The translations under genes were made by a program, and so were the position numbers. A stretch of 64,000 nucleotides of DNA. It comes from an uncultured Nesterenkonia sp. (GTDB lineage: Bacteria; Actinomycetota; Actinomycetes; Actinomycetales; Micrococcaceae). The DNA is taken from assembly GCA_947494195.1 (NCBI GenBank), contig CANLUC010000004.1, positions 58,188 through 122,187 of the forward strand, written 5' to 3'. Every line of letters begins with the position of its first letter. The stretch's first letter is position 1. Below are positions 24,375-34,746 of this stretch, piece after piece. The notes under the pieces were generated by a model. It had not been told where the DNA came from. It saw only the letters and a program-made list of their open reading frames with translations, and searched no databases.

Positions 24375-27300
24375 TCACAGGTCCAGGTGCGGGAAAGCCT
24401 TGCTGAGCAGGCCCTCCAGCTCCTTGGCATGCCGCTTGGCCTGCCCCACGGAGGTGGCTGCCGACTCTGCGCGGGAGACCAGCTTGAGGTCCTGCGTGAG
24501 ACGTGGCTGCAAGTTCAGCCCCAGGAACGGCCAGGGCCCCTGGTTGATCGGCTCATCCTGAGCGTAGACGAACTCCTCGGCCGAGGTGAAGCGATCCAGC
24601 TCCGCCTGCAGCTCCTCCACCGGCATGGGGTAGAGCTGCTCGAGCCGCACGATGGCGGTGGTCTCGTCCTTGTGCTTGGCTCGGGTGGCGATCAGATCGT
24701 AGTAGAGCCGACCCGAGACGATCAGCACGCGCTTGACCTTGGAGGCGTCCACCTCGTGGTCCCCGATGACCTCCTGGAAGGTGCCGGTGGTGAAGTCCTC
24801 CACCGAGTTGGCGGCTGCCTTGAGCCGCAGCAGCTGCTTCGGGGAGAAAACGATGAGCGGACGGCGCGGCCGGGCCACGGCCTGGCGGCGCAGCAGGTGG
24901 AAGTAGTTCGCTCCCGAGGAGGGCAGCACCACGGTCATGTTGTCCTCGGCGCAGAGCTGCAGGAAGCGCTCCGGGCGCCCTGAGGAGTGATCCGGGCCCT
25001 GACCCTCATAGCCGTGCGGAAGGAGCATGACCACGGAGGACTTCTGTCCCCACTTCTGCTCGGCCGTGGCGATGAACTCATCGATGATGATCTGCGCCCC
25101 ATTGACGAAGTCGCCGAACTGGGCCTCCCAGAGCACCAGCGCATGCGGGTTCTCCACGGAGTATCCGTATTCGAAGCCCAGCGCGCCGTACTCGGAGAGC
25201 AGCGAGTCGTAGATGAAGAACCGGGACTGGTCCTCGGTCAGGTTCTTCAGCGGGTACCACTCATCACCGTTGACGCGGTCATGGAACACCGCGTGACGCT
25301 GCACGAAGGTGCCGCGTCGCGAGTCCTGGCCTGCGAGTCGGACCTCGGTGCCCTCCATGAGCAGCGAGCCGAAGGCCGCGATCTCGGCGAAGCCCCAGTC
25401 GATGCCGCCCTCACGCGCCATCTTGGCGCGCTTCTCCAGCAGGGACTTCAGCTTCGGATGCGGGGTGAAGCTCTCCGGGATGTTGGTGTGGACCTCGCCG
25501 ATGTGCGCCAGCGAATCCTCGCTGATGGCAGTGTCGGTGGCCTCTCGGTCCGGAGTGCTGGTCTCCTCCTGGGAGGCCATCGGCGCCATTCCCTTGGTCT
25601 CCGAGTCCGAGGTGTTCGCGGTGGAGATCGGCTGGGTCTGGGCCGCATGGGTCTCGGTGAAGACCCGCTCCAGGCGCTGCCGGAAGTCCCGCAGCGCCTG
25701 ATCGGCCTCTTCCTGGGTGATGTCGCCGCGTCCGACCAGAGCCTCGGTGTAGAGCCGGCGCGTGGTGCGCTTGGCCTCGACCAGGTTGTACATCTTCGGC
25801 TGGGTCATCGAGGGGTCGTCGCCCTCGTTGTGTCCGCGTCGGCGGTAGCAGACCAGGTCGATCACGACGTCCTTGTTGAACCGCTGGCGGTAGCGGAAGG
25901 AGAGCTGGGCCACGCGGGCCACGGACTCCGGGTCATCGGCGTTGACGTGGAAGACCGGCGCCTGGATGGCCTTGGCCATATCGGTGGAATAGGTCATCGA
26001 CCGCGCCGCCGAAGGTGCGGTGGTGAAGCCGACCTGGTTGTTCACGACCACGTGCACCGTGCCGCCGGTGCGGTAGCCGCGCAGCTGAGACATGTTCAGC
26101 GTCTCGGCGACCACGCCCTGTCCGGCGAACGCCGCGTCGCCATGCACCAGCAGCGGCATCACGGAGAACGAGTTCAACGCGTCCGCACCCTGATTGATCC
26201 GGTCCTGCATGGCCCGGACGATCCCTTCGAGCACGGGGTTCACCGCTTCGAGGTGGGAGGGGTTCGCCGCCAGATACACGCTGGTGGAGTTGCCCCGGTC
26301 CGAGGTGAAGGACCCGCGGGTGCCCAGGTGATACTTCACATCGCCGGAACCAGTCACGGACCCGGCCTCACGGCCCTCGAACTCGCGGAAGACCTGTGCG
26401 TGGGTCTTGCCGGCGATGTTGGTCAGCACGTTGATGCGGCCGCGGTGGGCCATGCCGATGGCGACCTCGTCCAGGCCTTCATCGGCGGCCTCGGAGAGGA
26501 TCGTGTCCAGCAGTGGGATCAGCGACTCGCCGCCTTCGAGGGAGAAGCGCTTCTGTCCCACGAACTTGGTCTGCAGGAAGGTCTCGAAGGCTTCGGCCGC
26601 GTTGAGCCGACCCAGGATCCGGAACTGCTCGTCACGGGTGGGCTTTTCGTAGGGGTGCTCGATCTCGTCCTGGAACCACTGGCGTTCCTCGGGGGACTGG
26701 ATGTGCATGTACTCCACGCCGGTGCTGCGGCAGTAGGTGTCGCGCAGCACGCCGAGGATGTTGCGCAGCGGAAGCATCGACTTGCCGCCGAAGCCCCCGG
26801 TGGGCCATTCGCGGTCCAGGTCCCAGAGAGTCAGCCCGTGCGACTCGATGTCGAGGTCGGGGTGGCTGCGCATCTGGTACTCCAGCGGGTCCACCGAGGC
26901 CATCAGGTGGCCCCGGACCCGGTAGGAGTGGATCAGCTGCTGGATCCGCGCGACCTTGTTGATCTGGTCTTCAGGATTGACCTGTATGTCCGCGGACCAG
27001 TGGATCGGCTCGTAAGGGATTCGGAGCGCCTCGAAGATCTCCTCGTAGAAGCCGTCCTTGCCGAGGAGGTACTCGTGGATGGTCTTGAGGAACTCGCCCG
27101 AGCCGGCGCCCTGGATGACGCGGTGGTCGTAGGTCGAGGTCAGGGTGATGACCTTGGAGACCGCGAGGCTGTTCAGCGTCTTCTCCGAGGCGCCCTGGAA
27201 CTCGGCGGGGTACTCCAGCGCGCCGACGCCGACGATGACGGCCTGGCCCTTGGACAGGCGCGGCACTGAGTGCACGGTGCCGATGCCGCCGGGGTTGGTC

Positions 27301-28388
27301 AGTGAGACGGTGGTGCCGGCGTAGTCCCCGGGAGTGAGCTTGTTGTCCCGGGCCCGCTTGACGACGTCGTCGTAGGCGCCCCAGAAGTCGGTGAAGCTCA
27401 TCTCCTCGGCGGCCTTCATGTTCGGGACCACCAGCGCGCGGGTCCCGTCGGGACGCGGCATGTCGATGGCCAGGCCGAAGTTCACGTGCGCCGGCTGGAT
27501 CGCCACCGGCTTGTTGTCCTTCACGTCGTAGGTGACGTTCATGGACGGATGGGCTCGCAGCGCCTTGAGCAGCGCATAGCCGATCAGGTGGGTGTAGGAG
27601 ACCTTGCCGCCACGGGTCCGCTTGAGGTGATTATTGATCACGGTGCGATTGTCGATGAGCAGCTTGGCCGGCACGGCGCGCACCGTGGTGGCGGTCGGGA
27701 CGGTCAGCGAGGCGTCCATGTTGGCCGCGATGGCCTTGGAGATCCCCTTCAGCGGGGTGACCTTGTCCTCTTTCTCAGACGGTTCCTCGGACTCGGCCTT
27801 CGCGGAGGAGGGCTCTGAGGGGATCGGCGTGCTGGAGGAGCCTTCGGACTTCTTCGTCGTCGGTGTCCGTGGAGCCACCGGCTTGTTCTGCGTGGAGGAG
27901 GCGCTCTTTTCGGAGCTCGGCTTCTGGGCGTGATCGGGCTCCGCGGGCTTGGCCGTGGCAGGTGTCGATTCGGCGCGGGATTCGCGCTGGTTCCCCGCGC
28001 TCGGGGTGGAATCCGCGGAGGCGCGAGACGCGGAGCTGCTCTTGTCTCCGGAGTCGGCCCCGTCATTGTCGGCCGACGCGCTGGACTTCGAGGCTGTGGA
28101 CTTCGAAGGTGTGGACTTTGAGGATGCCGACGTGGGCGGCTCGGACTTCGAGGCCGTGGCCTCCGAGTCCGAGGAGCCTGAGTCCGAGGAGCCCGAATCG
28201 TCAGAGCCGGAGGAGGTCTTGGAGCCAGCCGATGCAGAATCACCGTCGCCCTCGAGCTGGCGGAATATCTCAGCCCATTTGCGATCCACCGACTCGGGAT
28301 CGTCCTTGAACTTGTCGTATATGTCGGCGACCAACCATTCGTTTCCCGGGAACTCCTCGGCAAGACGGCTGGACGTTAGCTCTGGCAC
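24375..28388 (-). CDS. kgd: Multifunctional 2-oxoglutarate decarboxylase/dehydrogenase (E2-E1 fusion)
   Basis: 1337 residues from GTG 28388 (GAGG upstream), which gives the expected N-terminus before GNEWLVADIYDKFKDDP. An ATG at 28436 is an alternative (1353 residues). Order: an N-terminal E1 helix, a Ser/Lys/Ala-rich linker of about 165 residues, a succinyltransferase (E2) domain starting at TPLKGISKAIAANMD with active-site DHRVIQGAGSGEF, and then the thiamine diphosphate E1 domain (MAHRGRINVL, GDAAFAGQGVV). There is no lipoyl domain, as in mycobacterial Kgd and corynebacterial OdhA, so a separate E2 carries lipoate. It functions in the TCA cycle. Confidence 0.96.
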   Translation of the reverse strand: MPELTSSRLAEEFPGNEWLVADIYDKFKDDPESVDRKWAEIFRQLEGDGDSASAGSKTSSGSDDSGSSDSGSSDSEATASKSEPPTSASSKSTPSKSTASKSSASADNDGADSGDKSSSASRASADSTPSAGNQRESRAESTPATAKPAEPDHAQKPSSEKSASSTQNKPVAPRTPTTKKSEGSSSTPIPSEPSSAKAESEEPSEKEDKVTPLKGISKAIAANMDASLTVPTATTVRAVPAKLLIDNRTVINNHLKRTRGGKVSYTHLIGYALLKALRAHPSMNVTYDVKDNKPVAIQPAHVNFGLAIDMPRPDGTRALVVPNMKAAEEMSFTDFWGAYDDVVKRARDNKLTPGDYAGTTVSLTNPGGIGTVHSVPRLSKGQAVIVGVGALEYPAEFQGASEKTLNSLAVSKVITLTSTYDHRVIQGAGSGEFLKTIHEYLLGKDGFYEEIFEALRIPYEPIHWSADIQVNPEDQINKVARIQQLIHSYRVRGHLMASVDPLEYQMRSHPDLDIESHGLTLWDLDREWPTGGFGGKSMLPLRNILGVLRDTYCRSTGVEYMHIQSPEERQWFQDEIEHPYEKPTRDEQFRILGRLNAAEAFETFLQTKFVGQKRFSLEGGESLIPLLDTILSEAADEGLDEVAIGMAHRGRINVLTNIAGKTHAQVFREFEGREAGSVTGSGDVKYHLGTRGSFTSDRGNSTSVYLAANPSHLEAVNPVLEGIVRAMQDRINQGADALNSFSVMPLLVHGDAAFAGQGVVAETLNMSQLRGYRTGGTVHVVVNNQVGFTTAPSAARSMTYSTDMAKAIQAPVFHVNADDPESVARVAQLSFRYRQRFNKDVVIDLVCYRRRGHNEGDDPSMTQPKMYNLVEAKRTTRRLYTEALVGRGDITQEEADQALRDFRQRLERVFTETHAAQTQPISTANTSDSETKGMAPMASQEETSTPDREATDTAISEDSLAHIGEVHTNIPESFTPHPKLKSLLEKRAKMAREGGIDWGFAEIAAFGSLLMEGTEVRLAGQDSRRGTFVQRHAVFHDRVNGDEWYPLKNLTEDQSRFFIYDSLLSEYGALGFEYGYSVENPHALVLWEAQFGDFVNGAQIIIDEFIATAEQKWGQKSSVVMLLPHGYEGQGPDHSSGRPERFLQLCAEDNMTVVLPSSGANYFHLLRRQAVARPRRPLIVFSPKQLLRLKAAANSVEDFTTGTFQEVIGDHEVDASKVKRVLIVSGRLYYDLIATRAKHKDETTAIVRLEQLYPMPVEELQAELDRFTSAEEFVYAQDEPINQGPWPFLGLNLQPRLTQDLKLVSRAESAATSVGQAKRHAKELEGLLSKAFPHLDL

Positions 28389-30057
<1,669 letters not shown>

Positions 30058-30081
30058 GAACCCGGTAAGATTCGAGTCCTC

Positions 30082-30189
30082 ATGGAGTACCGACAACCTC
30101 GCTTCCGCCTGACCCGCCCCTGCGCCACCGTCCCCTGCGACGCTGCGCAGCGCCCGACGTCCGCCGTCGACCGGGGGTGGCAGCGCTAA
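30082..30189 (+). CDS. Possible 35-residue upstream ORF
   Basis: The frame begins MEYRQPRFRLTRPCATVPCD and ends with TAA immediately before the GTG start of the CNNM-family gene. A TAAGAT hexamer sits ten bases before its ATG. The exact TAA-GTG abutment would allow translational coupling. The basic, Pro- and Cys-containing sequence has no recognisable family, and it may be chance. Confidence 0.3.
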   Translation: MEYRQPRFRLTRPCATVPCDAAQRPTSAVDRGWQR

Positions 30190-31590
30190 GTGGAACTGCT
30201 GCTTCTCGGCGTCGGCTTCCTGCTGATCCTCGGCACCGGCTTCTTCGTCGCTGTCGAGTTCTCGCTGGTCGCACTGGACCAGTCCACCGTCCAGCAGGCC
30301 ATCGACCGCGGAGACAAGCGTGCGCCGGCGGTGATGCGGTGCCTGAAATCGCTCTCCACCCAGCTCTCCTCCTGTCAGCTGGGCATCACGCTGACCACCC
30401 TGCTCACCGGTTATGTCGCCGAACCGGCGCTGGGCGTGCTGCTCACCGTGCCGCTGCAGGCGCTCGGGGTCTCCGGTGCGGCCCTGTCCGCGGTGTCGCT
30501 GACCCTTGCGCTGATCATCGCCACCATGGTCACCATGCTCCTCGGCGAGCTGGTCCCGAAGAACCTCGCCATCGCCGAGGCCTACCCGGTGGCCCGCACG
30601 CTGGCGAGGCCGCAGCTGTTCTTCACGGCCATGTTCAAGCCGCTGATCATCGTGCTCAACGGCTTCTCCAACAAGGTCCTGCACCGATTCGGCCTTGAGG
30701 TCAAGGAGGAGCTCTCCGGGGCCCGCACCCCGGAGGAGCTGTCTTCCATGGTGCGGCGTTCCGCGATGCTGGGCACCCTTGAGGAGGGCACCGCGACCTT
30801 CCTCGACCGCACCCTGCGCTTCTCGGATCAGACCGCCGCCGATGTGATGACCCCTCGGCCGCGGATGGCCAGCATCGAGGCCGACTCCTCGCTGGAGGCG
30901 CTGATCGATCTGGCTCGGCGCACCGGCTTCTCGCGCTTCCCGGTCCTGGGTGACTCCGTCGACGACGTCCGCGGAGTGACCCACGTGAAGAAGGCCGTGG
31001 CCGTCCCGCGCGAGAAGCGCGACGGTCTGGTTGCGGCCACCGTGATGTCCGACATCACCCGGGTGCCGGAGACCATCCACCTCGACGCGCTGTTGCCCGT
31101 GCTGCGTGAGGCCTCGCTGCAGGTGGCCATCGTGGAGGACGAATACGGCGGAACCTCGGGAGTGGTCACGCTGGAGGACCTGATCGAGGAGATCGTCGGC
31201 GAGGTCGCCGATGAACACGACCGGATCGCTCCGGGAGTGCTGCAGAGCGCCTCGGGGGACTGGTTCTTCCCCGGACTGCTGCGCCCGGACGAGATCAACG
31301 CGCAGATCCTCGAGCTCAACGTGCCCGAGCATCCCGCCTACGAGACCGTGGCAGGCTTCGTGCTGCTCACCTTGGGTCGGGTGGCCGGGCTGGGGGACGA
31401 GGTGGAGGTCGACGGCGGCAGGCTCGCCGTCGTCGACATCGACGGCCGCCGGATCGACCGGCTGCGCTTCACCCCTGACCCCGAGGCCCGCCAGGCCGCC
31501 CTCGAGCACGCGGCGGCACGGGCCGAGAAGCTCGCCGAAGAGCGCGCAGATCATGACCGGCACGCTCGCGAGCGAGGTGAGCGGCGATGA
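30190..31590 (+). CDS. CNNM/CorC-type membrane protein with DUF21, CBS and CorC_HlyC domains
   Basis: 466 residues. A DUF21/CNNM membrane domain (about 1-200) begins LLLLGVGFLLILGTGFFVAVEFSLVALD and contains PKNLAIAEAY. Paired CBS motifs follow (VMTPRPRMASIEADSSLEAL and VAIVEDEYGGTSGVVTLEDLIEEIVGEV). A CorC_HlyC domain follows (DWFFPGLLRPDEINAQI, then VAGLGDEVEVDGGRLAVVDID). These proteins are linked to Mg2+ or Co2+ efflux. It starts with GTG and overlaps the second paralogue by four bases. Confidence 0.9.
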   Translation: MELLLLGVGFLLILGTGFFVAVEFSLVALDQSTVQQAIDRGDKRAPAVMRCLKSLSTQLSSCQLGITLTTLLTGYVAEPALGVLLTVPLQALGVSGAALSAVSLTLALIIATMVTMLLGELVPKNLAIAEAYPVARTLARPQLFFTAMFKPLIIVLNGFSNKVLHRFGLEVKEELSGARTPEELSSMVRRSAMLGTLEEGTATFLDRTLRFSDQTAADVMTPRPRMASIEADSSLEALIDLARRTGFSRFPVLGDSVDDVRGVTHVKKAVAVPREKRDGLVAATVMSDITRVPETIHLDALLPVLREASLQVAIVEDEYGGTSGVVTLEDLIEEIVGEVADEHDRIAPGVLQSASGDWFFPGLLRPDEINAQILELNVPEHPAYETVAGFVLLTLGRVAGLGDEVEVDGGRLAVVDIDGRRIDRLRFTPDPEARQAALEHAAARAEKLAEERADHDRHARERGERR

Positions 31591-32666
31591 ACCCGGATCT
31601 GCTGGGAATCCTCTGGCTGGTGGTGCTGCTGGCCGGCAACGCCTTCTTCGTGGCCGGCGAGTTCGCGGTGATGAGTGCGCGCAGAAGCCAGATCGAGCCG
31701 CGGGCCGAGGCGGGGTCCTCCCGCGCCAAGACCGCCATCTACGCGATGGAGCATGTCTCGCAGATGCTGGCGATCGCGCAGCTGGGCATCACCGTGTGTT
31801 CGCTGCTCATCCTGATGGTCTCCGAACCGGCCATCCATCATCTGCTCACCGATCCGCTGACCTCGGTGGGGCTCAGCTACACCGTCGCGAGCGTGATCGC
31901 CTTCATCATCGCGCTGGCTCTGGTCTCCTTCCTGCATGTGACCATCGGCGAGATGGTGCCGAAGAACTTCGCCGTCTCGGTGGCGGACCGCGCCGTGCTG
32001 CTGCTCGCCCCGCCCATGGTCTTCCTCTACCGGGCGCTGATGCCGCTGATCTGGCTGCTCAACCTGGCGGCGAACCTGGTGCTGCGCGCCTTCCGGGTGA
32101 CCCCGCGGGACGAAGTGGTCTCGACCTTCACGCTGGAAGAGATGGAGTCCATCGTCGCCGAGTCCAAGCGCGGCGGCACCGTGCGCGACGACGCCGGGAT
32201 CATCGCCGGCGCCATGGAGTTCAGCGACTACACCGCCGGGGAGATCATGGTCCCGGTGCAGGAGGTGGTGACCGTCCCCACCGACGTGACGCCCCGAAAG
32301 GTGGAGAAGGCGGTGGGACGCACAGGGTTCTCCCGCTTCGTCACCGCCCAGGAGGATGGCATCTACACCGGATACGTGCACCTGAAGGACGTGATGAGCC
32401 TTCCCGCCACGCAGTCCAAGGACCCGATTCCGGTCACCGTGGTGCGTTCGCTGGGCAACATGAGCACCGGGGACGAGGTCGAGCAGTGCCTGGCGCAGAT
32501 GCAGCGCACCGGATCCCATCTCGCGCGGGTGATCGACGAGGCCGGTGTCACGCAGGGGATCCTCTTCCTGGAGGACGTGCTGGAGGTGCTGGTGGGGGAG
32601 ATCCACGACGCCACGCAGTCCTGGGACTCCCGCCGCCGACACACGGTCTCCGAGGAGGGGCACTGA
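31587..32666 (+). CDS. CNNM/CorC-type paralogue lacking the CorC_HlyC domain
   Basis: 359 residues with the same DUF21 membrane domain (NAFFVAGEFAVMSARRSQIEPRA, VPKNFAVSVADRA) and CBS pair (IMVPVQEVVTVPTDVTPRKVEKA and LARVIDEAGVTQGILFLEDVLEVLVGEI). It ends shortly after the second CBS motif, so the C-terminal domain of its neighbour is absent. Co-translation with the full-length paralogue suggests a heteromeric complex, which is inference. Confidence 0.9.
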   Translation: MNPDLLGILWLVVLLAGNAFFVAGEFAVMSARRSQIEPRAEAGSSRAKTAIYAMEHVSQMLAIAQLGITVCSLLILMVSEPAIHHLLTDPLTSVGLSYTVASVIAFIIALALVSFLHVTIGEMVPKNFAVSVADRAVLLLAPPMVFLYRALMPLIWLLNLAANLVLRAFRVTPRDEVVSTFTLEEMESIVAESKRGGTVRDDAGIIAGAMEFSDYTAGEIMVPVQEVVTVPTDVTPRKVEKAVGRTGFSRFVTAQEDGIYTGYVHLKDVMSLPATQSKDPIPVTVVRSLGNMSTGDEVEQCLAQMQRTGSHLARVIDEAGVTQGILFLEDVLEVLVGEIHDATQSWDSRRRHTVSEEGH

Positions 32667-32689
32667 GGAACGCGACGCAGCACGGCTAG

Positions 32690-32706
32690 TTGAGATTTGT
32701 TCTCAA
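32690..32706 (+). promoter_or_regulatory. Putative Zur operator upstream of the zinc transporter operon
   Basis: TTGAGATTTGTTCTCAA is a perfect 6-bp inverted repeat around a 5-base centre. It overlaps a plausible -35 TTGTTC (32697-32702), followed after 17 bases by -10 TACGCT (32720-32725). A Fur-family gene is 3 kb away in the same cluster, and the operator resembles the TTGA...TCAA form of actinobacterial Zur boxes. Confidence 0.6.
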
Positions 32707-32774
32707 CAAAGACTGGACGTACGCTTTCCTCAGTTGCCCGAACCGTTCGCGGTCTCCGTCAGAAAGTGCGTCCC

Positions 32775-33812
32775 ATGCCTGCCTTCCGCCTGTCCTCCTG
32801 TGTGGCGATCTTCGCCGCCTCCACGATGCTGCTCAGCGCCTGCGCCGGGTCCTCGGAGGCCTCGGACTCCAACGGCGGCGAGGGTGCCTCCGGCGGGGGG
32901 CTCACCGTGGTGACCTCCACCGATGTCTACGCCGACCTCGCCAGCCGGGTCCTGGGGGACACCGCGGAGGTCAGCGCCCTCGTCGACGACACCGCCGCAG
33001 ACCCCCATTCCTACGAGGCCACCCCGCAGGACCGGCTCAGCGTGGATCGCGCGGACGTGATCGTCGCCAACGGCGGCGGCTATGACCCGTTCATCACCCG
33101 CCTGGCCGCGACCTCCGGAAAGGAAGACGCCGTCTACCAGCTCATCGAGGGAGAGAACGAGCACGTCCACGCCGAGGATGACGCGGATCACGAGGGCGAA
33201 GGAGAGCATGGGGATCATGCGGATCACGAAGACGAGGGGGGCGAGGAGGATCCGCATGCCGGTCACGATCACGCCGAAGGATTCGTCAACGAACACCTCT
33301 GGTACGACCTCGCCGCGATGAGCGACTTCGTGCAGGACTTCAGCGCGCATATGGGCGAGCTCGCACCCGAGAACGCCGAGCTCTACCAGGACAACGCCGA
33401 TGCGCTCGCCGCGGAGATCGACGCGCTGGATGAGCGCAATCGCGCCATCGAGGCCGAGCCGATGAGCTTCCTGTCCACCGAAGCCGTCTCGCAGTTCCTG
33501 CTGACCGACGCCGGCTTCGAAGACAGCACCGACGAGCAGTTCCTGGCAGCAGTCGAACACGGCGACGACGTCGCCCCCCGGCTCTACCAGCAGGCGCTCA
33601 CCGCCGCGGCAGACCAGGAGATCGATCTGCTCTCCTACAACCCCCAGACGGAGACCAACCAGTCTGCGCAGATCCGCGAGGCGGCGGAGGACGCCGGGGT
33701 GGCGGTGCTGGAGTTCAAGGAGACGATCCCGCAGGAGCATGACTCCTACGTGGAATGGATGGAGAGCAACATCTCCACCGTGGAATCCGTGGTGGAGGAC
33801 GCCCGTGGCTGA
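32775..33812 (+). CDS. znuA: Zinc ABC transporter substrate-binding lipoprotein
   Basis: 345 residues from ATG 32775, which gives a signal peptide with lipobox LLSAC (Cys23). The in-frame ATG at 32697 lies in the promoter. It is a cluster A-I binding protein with first ligand His in DPHSYEATP and second in NEHLWYD. Between them is a loop with at least eight His and many Asp/Glu (HVHAEDDADHEGEGEHGDHADHE), typical of zinc acquisition proteins. The fourth ligand Asp of well-studied members is not obvious, and LLSYNPQTETN lies at that place. Confidence 0.9.
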   Translation: MPAFRLSSCVAIFAASTMLLSACAGSSEASDSNGGEGASGGGLTVVTSTDVYADLASRVLGDTAEVSALVDDTAADPHSYEATPQDRLSVDRADVIVANGGGYDPFITRLAATSGKEDAVYQLIEGENEHVHAEDDADHEGEGEHGDHADHEDEGGEEDPHAGHDHAEGFVNEHLWYDLAAMSDFVQDFSAHMGELAPENAELYQDNADALAAEIDALDERNRAIEAEPMSFLSTEAVSQFLLTDAGFEDSTDEQFLAAVEHGDDVAPRLYQQALTAAADQEIDLLSYNPQTETNQSAQIREAAEDAGVAVLEFKETIPQEHDSYVEWMESNISTVESVVEDARG

Positions 33813-34746
33813 TCCGGACCCCACCACTACAGGCCCCACCGCCACAAGCCCCACCGCCACAAGCCCCACCGCCACAAGCCTCACCGTCGCGAGTCCCAGC
33901 ACCGCGACTCCCGGGGTGCCCTCGGCGGACCGCAGCCAGGCGGCGCAGCCGGTGGTGAAGCTCGAGGACGCCAGCGTCGGCTTCAACGGGCGCATGCTCT
34001 GGGAGAGCCTGGACCTCGAGCTGGTGCCCGGGGAGTTCCTGGCGGTGCTGGGACCCAACGGTGCGGGCAAATCCACCTTTCTCAAGGTGCTGCTCGGCCT
34101 GACCCGGCTCAGCGCCGGTTCGGTGGAGATCAGCGGAGAGCCCGTGCGGCGGGGCAGCAGCCGCGTCGGCTACATCCCGCAGCAGCAGACCATGCCCGAG
34201 GAGACGCCGCTGCGTGCCCGCGACATGGTGGCGCTGGGGCTGGACGGCCATCGGTTCGGCATGCGACTGCATCCGCGAAGGCTGCGCCGGCGAGTGGATG
34301 AGCTGCTCCATGCTGTGGGCGCCTCGGCCTACGCTGACATGCCGGTGGGTCTGCTCTCCGGCGGCGAACAGCAGCGGCTGCGCACCGCGCAGGCGCTGGC
34401 CTCCAACCCGGACGTGCTGCTCTGCGACGAGCCCCTGCATTCCCTCGACCTGCATCATCAGCAGGCAGTCACCGAGCTGATCCGCCGTCAGGCGGTGGAC
34501 CGCGGCTCCGCCGTGGTCTTCGTGACCCATGAGATCAACCCGGTGATCGAGCACGTGGACCGTGTGCTCTACTTCGCCCGGGGCCGATACCGCATCGGCA
34601 CCACCGAGGAGGTCATGCGCTCGGAGGTGCTCTCCGAGCTCTATGGCTCATCGATCGACGTGATCGAGCATAAGGGACGCCTGGTGGTCATGTCCGCCCA
34701 CGACGAGGGCTGCCACTACCACCCCGAGGAGCTGTCGCTTCCATGA
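33805..34746 (+). CDS. znuC: Zinc ABC transporter ATP-binding protein
   Basis: 313 residues from GTG 33805, with GGAGGAC upstream and an 8-bp overlap with znuA. Residues about 10-50 are a Thr/Ala/Pro/Ser-rich extension made partly of a PTATS repeat. The ABC domain follows, with Walker A GPNGAGKST, signature LLSGGEQQRLRTAQAL, Walker B VLLCDEPLHSLD and H-loop VFVTHE. A longer reading from 33739 lies inside znuA and is rejected. Confidence 0.92.
   Translation: MADPDPTTTGPTATSPTATSPTATSLTVASPSTATPGVPSADRSQAAQPVVKLEDASVGFNGRMLWESLDLELVPGEFLAVLGPNGAGKSTFLKVLLGLTRLSAGSVEISGEPVRRGSSRVGYIPQQQTMPEETPLRARDMVALGLDGHRFGMRLHPRRLRRRVDELLHAVGASAYADMPVGLLSGGEQQRLRTAQALASNPDVLLCDEPLHSLDLHHQQAVTELIRRQAVDRGSAVVFVTHEINPVIEHVDRVLYFARGRYRIGTTEEVMRSEVLSELYGSSIDVIEHKGRLVVMSAHDEGCHYHPEELSLP
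33834..33878 (+). repeat. 15-bp tandem repeat within znuC
   Basis: Three perfect tandem copies of CCCCACCGCCACAAG, in frame and encoding PTATS repeats, with diverged partial copies on each side. Copy number can change without a frameshift. Confidence 0.85.

Noticed and set aside
24987..27269. A 760-residue plus-strand frame
   Set aside because: Antisense to kgd. Composition and lack of a start site mark it as a shadow.
33739..33804. ATG 33739 as the start of znuC
   Set aside because: It lies inside znuA, has no ribosome binding site and would add residues unrelated to ABC proteins. GTG 33805 has GGAGGAC.
33834..33878. CRISPR-like repeats
   Set aside because: The 15-bp units are directly adjacent, in frame and encode a PTATS repeat, with no spacers.
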